A stretch of DNA of 64,000 nucleotides, taken from NCBI GenBank assembly GCA_018257865.1, contig JAEUBA010000001.1, positions 1,178,001-1,242,000 of the forward strand, written 5' to 3'. Source of the stretch: Stereocaulon alpinum (Eukaryota; Ascomycota; Lecanoromycetes; Lecanorales; Stereocaulaceae). Below, one piece after another: positions 10,038-18,896 of this stretch. Positions within the stretch are counted from its first letter, which is position 1; each line of letters opens with the position of its first letter. The translations under genes and the position numbers were made by a program. The notes under the pieces were generated by a model. The model was not told the DNA's origin. It did no database searches and worked only from the letters and a program-made list of their open reading frames with translations.

Positions 10038-12122
10038 ATGGTGGATCCTGTCGGGGCTTCAATAGGCGCAGCATCGCTCACAATCCAGCTATTAGATGGC
10101 TGTGTGAAAGGTTGGTATCCTCAGTACCACACTAGTTGAACGCCCATTGACCTATCGGTTTCGTTCATCAGGCTATCAGTATTTCGTTGCTGCTGCTGGT
10201 ATGCCAGATGATTGTCACTATATGAGAACAAGACTCCAGATTGAGTACCTAAGACTTCTCAATTGGACCGAAGTTGCAGGCCTCATCGAGTACAAGGATG
10301 GCCAGGATCTTCCTGACAGCTTGAAGTCGGACAGGCTTGTCCTAGTCGCTGTGCTGACCGAGATCCGCTCCTCGATGGAAGATCTGGCGGAGATCAACGG
10401 AGATTATGTCGAACTACGCCCAGACAAGGATCCTACAAAACAGAGGGAAGCTATGGAGCTTGAATTGGTCGAACAATTCTCCAACATATCGCTTGCGTAC
10501 GAGAAAAAATCCGGTAAACGTACATATCCCCGTGGTCTGAACCATATTGCACGCAGCTCGGCTATGGCCAAGGACGTAGTCAGGCATCCGAAAAGACTCA
10601 AATGGGTAGCATTTGATAGAGATGTTTTCAAGAAACTCTTGGGAAGACTGACAGAGCTCAACGATTACTTACACGAAATGATGCATGGACATCAAGCCCG
10701 CGCCCTGGAGGCGGCAACCCAGAGAACCTACCTTGAGATGGTGCAGGTTCGGGTCTCCGTTGATGAGCTCAAGCATTTGGTGACAGCCGCAATGCTTTTG
10801 CAGGAACATGACCACGGTGAGCCCTTGAGCTCCTCCGTTAGACGCGGGAACGAAAAGGCTTTAGCGTCCCTCGCCAGGTTCAAAACGCTCAACGCTGCCA
10901 ATGAAGCTTCCTCCGATGACAAGCCTCCGGCATACGAAAATATAATGAAATCTACTCAGCTGCTGTATTCTTCGATGGCAGTATTCTATGAGAACACAGA
11001 TGCTTCTGGCGAGACATCGCACAACAGGACAAGGACCGAAGGTAAATACTATCCCGGCGACGGGAGCGAGCATTACGTCTGGATTGAGTGGAAGACATAT
11101 AAGGCCGAATACGATCGCCACCTCAATAAGGATATTCCAATCAAAGAAAATGTCAAACGCGTCAGGGAGCTGGTTGCTCTACTCCAGTCAGACAAGCCCA
11201 AAGAATTCTGCGCCCCGCGCTGCCTTGGCTTCTTCGACGACCGAGACGACAAGCCACAAAGTGATCATGACTACCGCTTCGGCCTAGTCTTCGAGAAACC
11301 AAAGTCTGACGCAGTACCCAAATCGCTGCATCAACTACTCCCAAGCCCCAACCCCTCATTAACAGACCGCCAACCTCTCGCCTCCAAACCCTCACTAACA
11401 GATCGCATATCTCTTGCCCACAAAATCGCCACCTGCGTCTTATATCTCCATGCGGTGAACTGGCTTCATAAAGGCTTACGAAGCGACAGTGTACTCTTCG
11501 TCTCGAATACAGACAGAACATCCCTTCCAGAACCATACCTCACAGGCTTCGAATACGCCCGCCCAGACAAAGACGGCGAGACTTCTACAAGCGGCGAAGT
11601 AGATGACTGGAGCGAACTCTACGTTCATCCTAATTACCAGGGTTCTTCGGCCAAGGGTACATATGGGAAGACGTTCGATATCTATAGTCTTGGTATCATA
11701 CTGCTTGAGATCTCGTATTGGAAACGTGTGGAGGATATCGTGGGGATTAACCCTGATGTTGCTAGCACTCAGGAAATGAAGGGTATACGTGAGTGCACCC
11801 ATTCACAACAGTTTCTCTTGATCCGCTCTAATTAGTGCTCGCGCAATATGTCCTTTATTTCAACCACTTCCTTCTCCAAGGGATTCTACTCACTTCCAAC
11901 CCCCCAGGTGAAAAACTCCTGCGACCAGACCTCGGCTACTTATCCCAAGTCCGAGCCGATCATGGCGATAGATATCACGATGCTGTTAGGAGTTGTATCG
12001 AAGGTGGTCCTGCGTTCGGTATAGGGGAGGATGAGAATGAAGGGAGCATTGAAACTGGGGCGAAACTGCAACGAGGGTTCATGACGCGTGTGGTTGATGC
12101 TTTGGAGGGTATTAGTGTCTGA
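10038..12122 (+). CDS. HeLo (HET-s N-terminal type) domain fused to a pseudokinase
   Basis: 634 aa. Exons 10038-10110, 10172-11788 and 11908-12122; both introns keep phase and restore family motifs (GCVKGYQYF across the first, GIREKLLRPD across the second). Residues 1 to about 220 match the HET-s/LopB prion-inhibition (HeLo) helical bundle: GAASLTIQLLDGCVKGYQYF, then LNWTEVAGL. In HET-S this fold inserts in membranes and kills the cell. Residues about 330-590 have a kinase fold: VWIEWK, then LVFEKP hinge-like sequence, and FDIYSLGIILLEISYW in the C-lobe. HRD is replaced by HKG (457-459) and DFG by TGF (482-484), so catalysis is not expected. The C-terminus (GDRYHDAVRSCIEGG) is the usual end of this fungal family. 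Domain order equals that of animal MLKL. Activation trigger unknown. Confidence 0.9.
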
Positions 12123-12701
12123 GGAGGTGGGGGGTTTTGATGGTGCTTTACGTGGGATAGTGTAGGTGAGTTTGGATTTGTGATTGGTGAAGTGTGTTTT
12201 CTTTGGTTCTGCGTGTTGGTTTTGGAGCGGCTTTCTTGCGGAGAGATTGGTCTACTCGCTTGCTTTGAAGAAGAAAAAAAAATTTTTTTTTTTTTTTGAA
12301 AGGGAAGTTTCTGTTGTTAGCGTTGTAGTTGAAGGTATAGCGATGTGATATTTAGTGACCTTAATGAGAGTGATGAATGATGAATTACGAACTAGACCCA
12401 GCTTTAGATGGATTATCGGAGAGATAGCTCAATTGCGTAACCAAGTGTCCATCTAACTAGCCCCGAGGTGTAGGAAATGGCCTATTACAAAGCTTTGCGA
12501 AATTGTTGTTACCAAGCTCTCGACATGATCTTGATGCGGCCAACGCATGCTTACTTGACGATTTGAGATGAAAGCTGCCAATGGTTATAAGCACTGCACA
12601 CATCTATTATTCACATTTTATGCCATTGCTTTATGATCTATACTTTCGCTTGCCCTCAACAAATAGGTTCATGATATGCCACCATAGATTCCACCACCAC
12701 C
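12123..12701. other. Convergent 3' intergenic region
   Basis: Lies between the HeLo-pseudokinase and RPN9 stop codons. It contains an A9-T15 tract at 12274-12297 and otherwise nothing I can assign. Confidence 0.5.
12274..12297. repeat. A9-T15 homopolymer tract
   Basis: Nine A followed by fifteen T, about 150 bases after the HeLo-pseudokinase stop. Could serve as a transcript end region or nucleosome-free spacer on either strand. Length is likely to vary between isolates. Confidence 0.8.
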
Positions 12702-13897
12702 TTAAGCAGCCCACACATCCTTTCCGACACCCTCGATCCAATTGCCCAGCTGATTCACACTGCTATCCCACTCCCTCAACCTCACTCTCATCCCATCAAT
12801 CTGTCCCGGATCCAACACCTTCGGCTGCACCCAGTTGATCCGTGCTATCTCGGCCACTTGATCTATGCTGCCCTTCAACAGTCCCAAGCTTAGAGCCTTC
12901 ATGATCAATATTTCGATATCCGCGGGTTGCACATGTGTTTCTCGTGATATCGTTTGGAAGGTCATAGCACGATCATGTGGTGGGCGGCGGAATACTGCTT
13001 CCGTGAGGGCTGAGAGTGAGATCTTCTGGTAGAGGAATTCTTTGTGTTGTTCTAATTGTGGTGCTTTCGATAGGTTGGCTTCGAGAACATTGTACGCATC
13101 TAGATCGCCACGGTTGAATGCGTATAGGAGGTCGCGGAGCCAGGCGTGGGGTGTAGATATCAGGGTTTCGAGAATTGGGTGTAGGAGGAGTTCACCGAAG
13201 TTGTAGATGGAGTCGGAGACGAGCGCTGCGATGCTAAGGTCATAGGCACGAAGTTGTGTGTCGTGGGAAGCGAGGGTTTTGATATCGATGCAGGCGAGGT
13301 AGAGGAGAGCGTTCTTGTAGTAGGCGCCGAAGTCTTCGTTCGTTTGGTAGTAGCTGGCATTGATGCGGTAGAAGGTCGCGTGGACTTCGTTCTCGACAGA
13401 GTCGAAGGTGTCTAGTATCGATTCTGCGGTATCGAGGTCTTTTCGAGCACCGGAGATATCTTGTAGTCTCAATTTGACTTCTGCTGCGGCGACTAAGGCG
13501 TAGACGTAGGCATCTTGTGATGAAGGTTTGTTGACCTTTTTAGTTAGGTCGGTGAGGAAGCTGAGGCGCTCCTTGTCGTCTATATATGCATTAGCGTATA
13601 TTACGGAATGGTCAAGAAGACATGCTCACCTTGACACTGCGAAGCAGCCAAAAGCCCCAACGAAACAAATTTGAGCTGGTTGATCTTCTCAGCGAAGCTC
13701 AGGATGAAGTGTCTGAAGAGCGGCAGCCATTGTGAAGCGCTGTCAGGGGTATTGAAGTATTCAACGAGCACATCGGTGAGCTGATGCCATAGCTTGCGGT
13801 CCCAGTAGTCTTCTATTGTTAGGAAACTCGCTTGTAAATCTTCTGGTGCAGATTCTCTCTGTTCAGAGAGGAAGTTGGAGATGACCTCGGGATCCAT
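12702..13897 (-). CDS. RPN9: 26S proteasome lid subunit Rpn9 (PSMD13)
   Basis: Non-catalytic PCI-domain subunit of the 19S regulatory lid, needed for lid assembly and ubiquitin-dependent proteolysis. 381 aa, the usual length. Exons (minus) 13897-13630 and 13579-12702; the intron starts GTGAGC, ends ATATAG, phase 1. Helical repeats come first (AEKINQLKFVSLGL; YYKNALLYLACIDI). The PCI winged helix is at the C-terminus (RAMTFQTISRETHVQPADIE, then the Rpn9 signature RINWVQPKVLDPGQI). No missing parts. Divergent from the complex I subunit gene with 240 bases between the start codons. Confidence 0.95.
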
Positions 13898-14021
13898 AGC
13901 TGGAGAGAACTTGATGGAGGGAGGGAGTAATTTCGAGTTATTTTGAGCTTCAACGCTGTTGGTGGAGATGCTATATTGTCAGCTGTCTTGTAGAGGCGTT
14001 CGAGCTCTAGGCTGGGCCAGG

Positions 14022-14046
14022 AGCGCGGCGCCGGATATACCGCGCT
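14022..14046. promoter_or_regulatory. GC-rich inverted repeat in a bidirectional promoter
   Basis: AGCGCGG (14022-14028) and CCGCGCT (14040-14046) are perfect reverse complements around an 11-base spacer, near the middle of the 240 bases separating RPN9 and the complex I gene. This spacing suits a dimeric zinc-cluster regulator binding CGG half-sites (inference). Confidence 0.45.
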
Positions 14047-14137
14047 AGTGGACCCTCTCCGCCGACTGTGCGCTTCAACGTTACACCTCACTCCACCCCT
14101 TCAGACGAAGGATGAGTTGATGGGCTAGCACGCAGTC

Positions 14138-15716
14138 ATGCAGAAGTGTCTGGCCTCTCCGGCTTCCAATTGCCTGCGGGCTACTTCCAAAACCGCAACA
14201 GCGCGCACTGGAAGCTCGATCTCTCGACGAGGACTCCAAGATGTAGCTATATCAAGGACGGGGAAGCCCATCATCAGGGTACAAGGCGGAAGGTAATGAC
14301 CAACGTCCTGCAAATATTTTCAATTCGACATGCAAAATGCTAACGAAATATTTGCAGGTCGGCACTTGGAGGTATACCATATGCGCTGGCTACTTGGGGA
14401 TTCGACTGACGGAAAAAGGACATACCGCAACAGTGTTCGGGGCTACAGGGTTCTTGGGACGCTATATAGTACATAGATTGGGTATGCGATGAGCTGGGGA
14501 GAGCTTGCAGGAAAATGCTGACCCCGACAAGCTTCGCGAGGATGTACCGTCGTCGTACCATTCCGAGAGGACATGGCTAAGAGGCATTTGAAGGTCACGG
14601 GTGATCTAGGTAAAGTGGTTTTCATGGTACGAGCTACGCCAACAGAATGGAGGTTTCAATGACTCATGCACTGTCCAGGAATTTGATCTCCGCAATACTG
14701 CCTCACTAGAAGAAAGCGTCCGACATTCGGATGTCGTTTACAATCTTATTGGAAGAGACTATCCTACCAAGTATGACTTCTTTCTGGAGTTGCCTGTGAT
14801 ATGTGCTCAAACATCGCAGGAATTTTGATCTTGAGGACGTACACGTAGAAGGAGCCGAGCGTATTGCAGAGGCTGTGGCGAAGTACGATATCGACCGCTT
14901 CATCCATGTGTCATCTTATAACGCAAACAAAAAATCACCATCAGAGTTCTTCCGCACGAAGGTGCCATATCTCCTTGCGTCGATTGCAACTTTGTGCTAA
15001 GCGGTTCTCTTCTAGGCGCGAGGCGAAGAAGTGGTACGGAATATCTTTCCGGAAACTACTATTGTCCGTCCTGCCCCAGCATTTGGCTACGAGGATCGGT
15101 TGCTACATGTGCTAGCCGGCGCCACAAATTTGTTCACATCCAACCACCTGCAACAAAGATTATGGCCTGTCCACGTAAGCAGAGTCATAACCGCTTGCGA
15201 AACGCTCTGTCTAACGACTTTCAGGCCATTGATATAGGCACAGCGCTATCACGTATGCTGGAAGACGATAACACCGCATCTGAAACATATGAGCTCTACG
15301 GGCCAACAAACTACTCGATGGCAGAGATAGCCGAGCTAGTGGACAAGGAAATTTACAAGAGGCGTCGACATATCAACATCCCAAAGCCTATACTGAAGCC
15401 AGCCGCGAAACTACTCAATCAGCTGATATGGTGGAAGACTACATCTGCCGACGAGGTGGAGAGGGAGTTCATTGACCAAGTGATCGATCCGAAAGCGAAG
15501 ACGTTCACGGACTTAGGCATCGAGCCGGCGGAGTTGAAAAACTACACTTTTCACTATCTGGTAAGCCTTGTTCTTGATCTTGATATATCAAGCTGATTTG
15601 GCCTTTCCCCTTTATAGCAAGCATACCGGAGCTCCTCATACTATGATTTACCGCCGGCAACAGAGCGAGAGAAGAGAGAAGAAAAGAAGTTCCTGCACGT
15701 CATTGATGATCAATAA
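14138..15716 (+). CDS. NADH:ubiquinone oxidoreductase 40 kDa subunit (NDUFA9)
   Basis: Accessory matrix-arm subunit of mitochondrial complex I, an atypical short-chain dehydrogenase fold that binds NADPH. 384 aa from nine exons: 14138-14292, 14358-14371, 14419-14481, 14532-14626, 14679-14770, 14820-14961, 15016-15174, 15225-15560, 15618-15716. All junction phases fit. The second exon is only 14 bases. The N-terminus is Arg/Ser-rich with no acidic residue for 30 positions, as in a matrix presequence. The Rossmann motif is TATVFGATGFLGRYIV; later blocks are SDVVYNLIGRDYPTKNF, RFIHVSSYNAN and TIVRPAPAFGYEDRLL. Shares a 240-base promoter region with RPN9. Confidence 0.92.
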
Positions 15717-16041
15717 TGACACAAGAGAGGGAACTTGCGTTGTCTCATAGGTAGGGGCTTCTTGCGTCTTTGTTGTATATACGCTCCAACTACCTTAGAG
15801 CTAGTCAAGAAGGTTCATCTGAACATTACCTGTGCCAGCTGTCTAGGGATATTACGTCAATTTGGGGCGAACACGGAATACTACGACTGTCGAACTGACA
15901 GTTGCCTTCCCCAGGAGGAGGCCTGCCGGTTGACGCTTGCTCATTGGAATACGGAATCTACAGTCATTCGGATTAGCTACTAAGCTTTAGCGAGCATTTG
16001 AGCTATTTCATATGACAAAAGCACCATATTCCCTCGCAAAG

Positions 16042-16065
16042 AAGCCTGCTCGCCAAGGCCTGCTC
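16042..16065 (+). repeat. 24-base direct repeat, copy A
   Basis: AAGCCTGCTCGCCAAGGCCTGCTC matches copy B at 17171-17194 in 21 of 24 positions. GCACCATAT lies just before copy A (16021) and the same word lies just after copy B (17195). The two copies bracket the small membrane-protein ORF. Confidence 0.7.
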
Positions 16066-16230
16066 AAATCAAATGCCAAACCCATGTGAATCCCAATTAT
16101 TTCCCCTACATATTCCTCTCGTGGCCTTTCTACTTTCTTCCCTCGTCATCATTGCTACCAATCTAGAAATCGCAGCAGAACAACCCACCTCGCAAAACGA
16201 CATCGAGTCAAAACCAGTCGTGAACAGACT

Positions 16231-16391
16231 ACATCGAAACACTCCACTACACACAGCACGACAACTCACCCTCACCAAGCAGCAACTTTATATCGAACCC
16301 AGTCCAGTCTAAACCGAACCACATCGAAACATACTCAACACAGCACAACGACCCACCCTCACCAAGCAACGACTTCAAATCGAGGCCAATC
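16231..16391 (+). repeat. Diverged 90-base tandem duplication
   Basis: Two copies start with ACATCGAAACA at 16231 and 16321 and share CACCCTCACCAAGCA further in. Small indels separate them. A weaker third unit may precede (about 16140-16230). Non-coding as far as I can tell, directly upstream of the membrane-protein ORF. Confidence 0.6.
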
Positions 16392-16495
16392 AAAACCAAA
16401 CCACACCGCGCCAAACCACACCCCCTACATTAAACCAGACTACAACCCGCCCTCACAAACCATCACCCAAACCCCCCACCCCAACCCCAACCAAA

Positions 16496-17044
16496 ATGTG
16501 GCCACCCCACCTCCCAACCGCCATGCTAACCCCCGAAACCCTCCCCTACGGAAATTACACCCTCCCCACCCTCAATCCCTCCCACCGCTCCCTAGAAACC
16601 TCACCCGCCACCTCCACAACCCTCGACATCGGTCTCGTTGCGTTCTGTCTATTCATGATAACACTTCTCGCGGTGCTTGGAATCTGGCTCCACAAGTCTG
16701 TGAAGGAGGGGGGATATGAGGAGGTGGGTGATATTGAGAAGGGGATTGCGGATGAGGAGGCAGGGGTAAGGGTAGGGGTGTATAGGGATGAAAGGGGTGG
16801 AATGGACTTGGATTTTGATTGGGAGAGAATGAGTATAGAGTGGGAGAGGAAGTATTTGAAGGATGCGGGGTCTGTTATTGGGATGGGACTGGGGGTGGGG
16901 CTTGAGGGGGAGTGGGATGGGGATGGGGATGAGATGGTGTATGAGGGTTTGGGAGTTTGGGGGGAGGGGCGTGATGGGGATGGGAATGAGTTTGGAGGAG
17001 GGGAGGGTTTGATAGGTCGTAGGGTTTTGGTAGCAATGTATTGA
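16496..17044 (+). CDS. Small predicted single-pass membrane protein, unrecognised
   Basis: 182 aa, no family recognised. A short Pro/Thr-rich segment with NYT comes first, then one clear hydrophobic span at about residues 43-65 (LDIGLVAFCLFMITLLAVLG), then an acidic, Gly-rich tail (EYGDGDE-like repeats). The layout resembles fungal type I membrane proteins with a short ectodomain and a cytosolic tail. Start context AAAATGT is reasonable. Base composition flips inside the gene: C-rich before the membrane span, G-rich after it, so the tail could be recently arisen or simply repeat-derived. Bracketed by 24-base direct repeats. Could be an orphan or de novo gene; whether it is translated is uncertain. 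Confidence 0.5.
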   Translation: MWPPHLPTAMLTPETLPYGNYTLPTLNPSHRSLETSPATSTTLDIGLVAFCLFMITLLAVLGIWLHKSVKEGGYEEVGDIEKGIADEEAGVRVGVYRDERGGMDLDFDWERMSIEWERKYLKDAGSVIGMGLGVGLEGEWDGDGDEMVYEGLGVWGEGRDGDGNEFGGGEGLIGRRVLVAMY

Positions 17045-17562
17045 ATTCAATTTTGTAAATTTATGTTCTGGGGATGTTTCTTGTACCAAAATTGTTTGCT
17101 GGCTTCTTCCCGAGGCCTGGGAGATGATCTGAGCATAACAACTTTGAGAAACCAATCTTCTTGCCTAGACAAGCTTGCTTACCAAGGCCTGCTCGCACCA
17201 TATACTAATTTGTGAACATTTTTATTCTTCTGCCGGAAAACTCCCACTTCTTTGTCCCTCTGCTTTTCTCGCCGTCACTGTTCGTACCCCTCAACGCTTG
17301 ACTCTCTCTAGTAGTCTCTGGGTGGATTTCCTTCACTCGCATTGATAAGGTCGCGATGATTAAATCAACGCCGACACTGGCCAATCTTGCACTTGTCTGG
17401 ATTGGCGCTTTAGTATAGCGCAGTCAGGTGCAGTAATACGGAACTTCTTCCCGGATGGTCGCCTACAGGCCTTGTGGCCTCGATCTGTTAATAGTGAAAT
17501 GGTCGAGAGGTTTATTGGACAAGCAGGTGTCCGATGTTGGATTCTTAGCTTTGCTGATATCC
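17045..17562. other. Convergent 3' intergenic region
   Basis: Contains copy B of the 24-base direct repeat. No gene seen in the rest. Confidence 0.5.
17171..17194 (+). repeat. 24-base direct repeat, copy B
   Basis: AAGCTTGCTTACCAAGGCCTGCTC, 21 of 24 positions identical to copy A (16042-16065), 1.13 kb apart in the same orientation, followed by GCACCATAT. Confidence 0.7.
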
Positions 17563-18674
17563 TCAACCAGAATTCATCGGATACTGATGACTCGAGCTCG
17601 AAGGACGGTGTGCATAGTATGGTACGTAGCGATCAGTGCCTCTACGATATCGTTGACGAGCGGCAAACTTCGAGTGGCTAGGCTCCTTTCCACCTCGCTC
17701 TTCTCGATGCCCTCTCTTTTGATCAAGATCAGTCGGGTGTCGAGCCCCATATTCAGGTCTTGTGACAGCGGCTTCGCTGTATTGCACATGCCGGTCCCAG
17801 TCTTCAAGTGAGGTGTACGGACTTCTTAGCCATGCTCTCATCTCGTGGATGAACAGCCTGGTATTATCCCTCCCGATAAACTCTTGTAGCATGTCCTCCG
17901 CCTGTCCGCCGCTGCCCTTGATATCGACAGTCTTCAGTATCGCAATAATGTACTCGAGCAAGAACTCCGCATTGTTGACTCTTCTAGAAACTCCCCCTTC
18001 CTCACTACCGTCCGGGCTTAAGAAGTCAAAGACTTGGAGCTCACGCCGGATCCACTTCCGTGCTCGTGAGTTTAGCTCTTCATCGCGGCAAAATAGTTGA
18101 GGTGTCAGATCTCGGAACCTTGATAGGCGATTCGAACCAACGTGTAGCGAGTATAGGTGATTGCGGTAGACGTGTCGCCGACGCAATAGAGCAGCGTCAG
18201 GACTCACTGCTGGCTGAGGCCTAGGTCTTCGGTCTCGCCAGCTGGGCCTCGGTTGCCCTCGAAAGCCGAGTCTACCATTGTGTGGTCTTATTAAATCTGG
18301 GGATCCGCTCGTTGAAGCCTTCTGTGCGCTTGGTTGGACATTGTATACCTTGAAGTCTTCGGGAGATTTCCAATCGTACTCGACAGTGCGTACTTCAGTT
18401 TTGCCTAGAAGCATGTTAGCCAGTGATGCTCAGAAACCAAGGGGAAACAGGCTTACTGACATAGTGGACAGGTTGAGCGCTCTTCAAGCCAGCTTATCAG
18501 GCACAAGAAGTCAAAGCTGTCATGGTGGCATGGGCGTGCAATAGCCCGTTCCAAGATCGAATCGAGACAAATTACACATGGATCTGTATGGTGGTCTGCG
18601 TTATCGCCAGTCGCCTTGACCTCCTCAAGCGTGCTATTGAGCACTCTGTGTCTGATCTCGTCCCCCTCTTCCAT
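17563..18674 (-). CDS. TOPORS-like RING-finger E3 ligase
   Basis: 351 aa. Exons (minus) 18674-18461 and 18404-17563; the intron starts GTCAGT, ends TTCTAG, and splicing restores the last RING cysteine (CPLC joined to KTEV). RING C3HC4 at about residues 33-73: CVIC, PCHHDSFDFLCL, CPLC. The region from residue about 140 matches the domain that follows the RING in animal TOPORS: HLYSLHVGSNRLSRFR, then RARKWIRRELQVF, then NTRLFIHEMRAWLRSPY and DRHVQY. TOPORS acts as a ubiquitin and SUMO E3 in the nucleus. The tail is Arg/Ser-rich. Divergent from the HAD/RGG gene over 222 bases. RING ligase is firm; TOPORS relationship is likely from the second domain; substrates unknown. Confidence 0.85.
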
Positions 18675-18896
18675 GCACTGCCTAGAATGCCTCTGGGGGA
18701 AGCTGAGGGAACGGCGATGCGGGCTTTGATAGCGCCACAGCGGGAGCGGTTGCGGAAAGAGCCGTCGAGGCTAGTGCTCGCGATTTCATTGCTTGAGTCG
18801 ACACTTCCGTGTCACTCTCTCTGCACAGCCCTTGAAGATGGAATCCTCTTCTCAATTCTGACTTAGAGCCGTATGATAAGGTATCGGGTGGAGATA

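Larger units (their letters stand above)
15717..16495. other. Intergenic with repeats, C/A-rich plus strand
   Basis: Holds a 24-base direct repeat copy (16042-16065) and a degenerate 90-base tandem duplication (16231-16391). From about 16060 the plus strand is strikingly C/A-rich and G-poor up to the next ORF. Confidence 0.6.
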
